Below are positions 62,433 through 64,000 of a DNA stretch of 64,000 bases, in pieces. The stretch covers positions 16,629 through 80,628 of the forward strand of contig NZ_JAACKC010000001.1 of assembly GCF_009939195.1 (NCBI RefSeq). Direction: 5' to 3'. The position numbers and the translations under genes are program-made. Each line of letters begins with the position of its first letter. The first letter of the stretch is position 1. The notes beneath the pieces were generated by a model, which saw only the letters and a program-made list of their open reading frames with translations, had not been told where the DNA came from and did no database searches. The DNA is from Acinetobacter kanungonis (lineage in GTDB: Bacteria > Pseudomonadota > Gammaproteobacteria > Pseudomonadales > Moraxellaceae).

Positions 62433-63332
62433 TTAAGCAATATGCTTTTTCTTTAAGTTGATAATGCCTTCAAGCATGAGGGCACACACCGCGAACCAAA
62501 TCGCAATATAAGTTGGCCATTCTGCTGACTTAATTGTTTCTCCAAGTAATATAGAAATGGTCAGTAACAATACTGGTTCAACATATACAAGAAGACCAAA
62601 AAGACTAAGATTAAGATGCGGAGCTGATAGCGACTGGAAACCTAATGCCAATGCACTGATGAGTCCTAAGCCTAAAACCAACCAAAGTATGTCAAATAGA
62701 GGGCCAAATTCTCCGGATAAGACTCCACCTTGAAGGATAAAAAAAATACTTATCGGCAGGCTGAAGATCATATCAAACCAAACACCACCAATATTGTTGG
62801 TATTTGTTTTTTGTCTTAACCAAAAATAAATGGGATAACCTAAACAAATCAGTAAAGTTGGCCATGTCAACGTTTGTGACAGAACCAGCATGTTAATAAT
62901 GCCCAGTATTGCAAAGATACAGGACAACTTTTGTAATCGTGACATTTTATCTTTAAATGCAATTCGACCTAGAATCACCATGGCAATAGGCATCATAAAA
63001 TAGCCCAAAGATACATCCAGCCCATAACCATTACTGGGTGCCCACATGAACAACCAAAGTTGTATTCCAATTAAAAATGAAGATATAACCCGAGTAAAAA
63101 AGAAATAGCGCTCATTGTATAAACGTCTATAAATACTGATAACTTGTGACCAATTTCCTTGAAGAATAATGAAAATCGTCAGGCATGGGAATGTAAGTAA
63201 TATACGCCAACCATAGATTTCACTTCCCTGTAATGAATGGAGTAGAGAGGTATATGCAAACATTAACCCAAATAATAAAGAGGCGATAACATTAAAGGTA
63301 ATACCAAGAGCCGTATTAGATTGAGTATGCAT
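62433..63332 (-). CDS. EamA/RarD-type DMT transporter
   Basis: This 299-residue inner-membrane protein has ten helices. Layout and blocks such as GLMFAYTSLLHSLQGSEIYG, WRILLTFPCL, NGYGLDVSLGYFMMPIAMVI and YVEPVLLLTISILLGETI are those of RarD (chloramphenicol-resistance-like permeases). It is divergent from an Lrp/AsnC gene 109 bases away, a typical arrangement for amino-acid exporters. Substrate probably an amino acid or related metabolite. Confidence 0.85.
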   Translation of the reverse strand: MHTQSNTALGITFNVIASLLFGLMFAYTSLLHSLQGSEIYGWRILLTFPCLTIFIILQGNWSQVISIYRRLYNERYFFFTRVISSFLIGIQLWLFMWAPSNGYGLDVSLGYFMMPIAMVILGRIAFKDKMSRLQKLSCIFAILGIINMLVLSQTLTWPTLLICLGYPIYFWLRQKTNTNNIGGVWFDMIFSLPISIFFILQGGVLSGEFGPLFDILWLVLGLGLISALALGFQSLSAPHLNLSLFGLLVYVEPVLLLTISILLGETIKSAEWPTYIAIWFAVCALMLEGIINLKKKHIA

Positions 63333-63441
63333 GGGTTTGAACTTGTTGAATCATTTAAACGATATTTTATTTCAGAATAATTGATAATAAGGCTCTAATT
63401 TTTTATCCTTAACGAGAAAATTTCTCACAGCAAAAACTAAT

Positions 63442-63903
63442 ATGGTTCTAGATAAATTTGATTTTTTATTGCTAAAATTGCTTCAAAGAGATTGTTTAAT
63501 TCCATTACGTGAATTAGCTGAAGCCGTGCACTTATCGACTGCTTCAATACAAAGACGTATTCAGAAATTACGTGAAAACGGTTATATCGTTAAGAATGTT
63601 GCTGTTCTTGATCCAGATAAGCTGAATCAAGTGATTACTGTTATTGTCGAAGTTAGGCTTAATAAAACTCATATTACAGATCTTGAAGCAATAAAAGAAA
63701 GTTTCTCTAGGTCAGAGATACAGCAGTGTTATTACGTCACAGGTGAAGCGGATTTCATGCTTGTTTTATTAGTACCAAGTATGAAACGCTTCCAAGAGAT
63801 TTGTGATGAACTATTTCATAACAATTCAAATGTAGAATGGTTTAAAACAACGGTTGTATTAGATCGGGTAAAAGTATCTTTAAATGTGCCCGATATAATT
63901 TAA
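63442..63903 (+). CDS. Lrp/AsnC-family regulator
   Basis: This 153-residue protein has an N-terminal HTH (LLKLLQRDCLIPLRELAEAV, then HLSTASIQRRIQKLRENGYI) and a C-terminal RAM/ligand domain with VIVEVRLNKTHITDLEAIKE and CYYVTGEADFMLVLLVPSMK. It senses an amino acid and probably controls the divergent RarD-like transporter gene. A start codon of ATG at 63442 has a weak ribosome site. Confidence 0.88.
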   Translation: MVLDKFDFLLLKLLQRDCLIPLRELAEAVHLSTASIQRRIQKLRENGYIVKNVAVLDPDKLNQVITVIVEVRLNKTHITDLEAIKESFSRSEIQQCYYVTGEADFMLVLLVPSMKRFQEICDELFHNNSNVEWFKTTVVLDRVKVSLNVPDII

Positions 63904-64000
63904 ATTTTCTTGAGATGTTGAAGTGTAGTAGCAAACGAGTTGTGTAGGCTACAGTATCATTTACTCAATTTAACATAATCTCTATTATACGAAATAACAA

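Noticed and set aside
1..64000. CRISPR arrays, rRNA, tRNA genes or a replication origin
   Set aside because: No regularly spaced repeats, cloverleaf-like segments with CCA-type ends, or DnaA-box clusters were recognised on reading through; a tRNA/covariance scan was not possible.

Overview
The window is AT-rich DNA with one denser, higher-GC gene (pyruvate carboxylase). Gene content and protein style point to a gamma-proteobacterium of the Acinetobacter / Moraxellaceae type: a HglS/AmaA/AmaB lysine-type pathway, many LysR-controlled catabolic islets, an OprD-size porin and IS5-family elements. This assignment is inference; no rRNA, tRNA or CRISPR array was recognised.

Region 1 (1-15845) is amino-acid catabolism. 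A partial Glu/Leu/Phe/Val dehydrogenase is followed by an EamA exporter broken by one stop codon. Next comes a set that reads as the lower lysine/pipecolate pathway: a divergent DUF1338 protein, a YdiJ-type D-2-hydroxyglutarate dehydrogenase, a class III aminotransferase (probably 2-aminoadipate), a HglS-type 2-oxoadipate dioxygenase/decarboxylase, an ALDH7-type aminoadipate-semialdehyde dehydrogenase, an AmaA-type pipecolate oxidase, a LysR regulator and a GabP-like permease. Together they could take pipecolate through 2-aminoadipate, 2-oxoadipate and D-2-hydroxyglutarate to 2-oxoglutarate.

Region 2 (about 15.9-29.4 kb) is accessory DNA: a P4-type integrase, a frameshifted HicB remnant, an HTH protein, a hipBA module with palindromic operators, an IS5-family element that truncates two different genes, an arsRC-acr3 operon between two copies of a 60-bp repeat, a thioredoxin-like protein with an ArsP-type permease, a HigB/HigA-type pair and a decayed IS relative.

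Region 3 (29.4-50.6 kb) is a second catabolic block. It holds an omega-aminotransferase with its LysR, a LysR/SDR pair, an MFS transporter, three further SDRs, an AraC regulator, (methyl)malonate-semialdehyde dehydrogenase with a class III aminotransferase, and then a 4-hydroxyproline-type operon: DapA-like deaminase, DadA-like oxidase, aldehyde dehydrogenase, proline-racemase-family enzyme and GntR regulator. An AGCS symporter and a porin follow. A shared 20-bp motif (TGTATGCAATATTG plus GYAYRCA-like end) lies upstream of three of these transcription units, and its 10-base half occurs twice in a perfect 52-bp palindrome before an SDR operon. I infer one GntR regulon.

Region 4 (50.8-64 kb) holds pyruvate carboxylase, a TonB-dependent siderophore receptor with a Fur-like box, a five-gene operon (DUF2938, double cupin, flavin amine oxidase, zinc alcohol dehydrogenase, MFS) with a divergent LysR, and a RarD/EamA-type transporter divergent from an Lrp/AsnC regulator.
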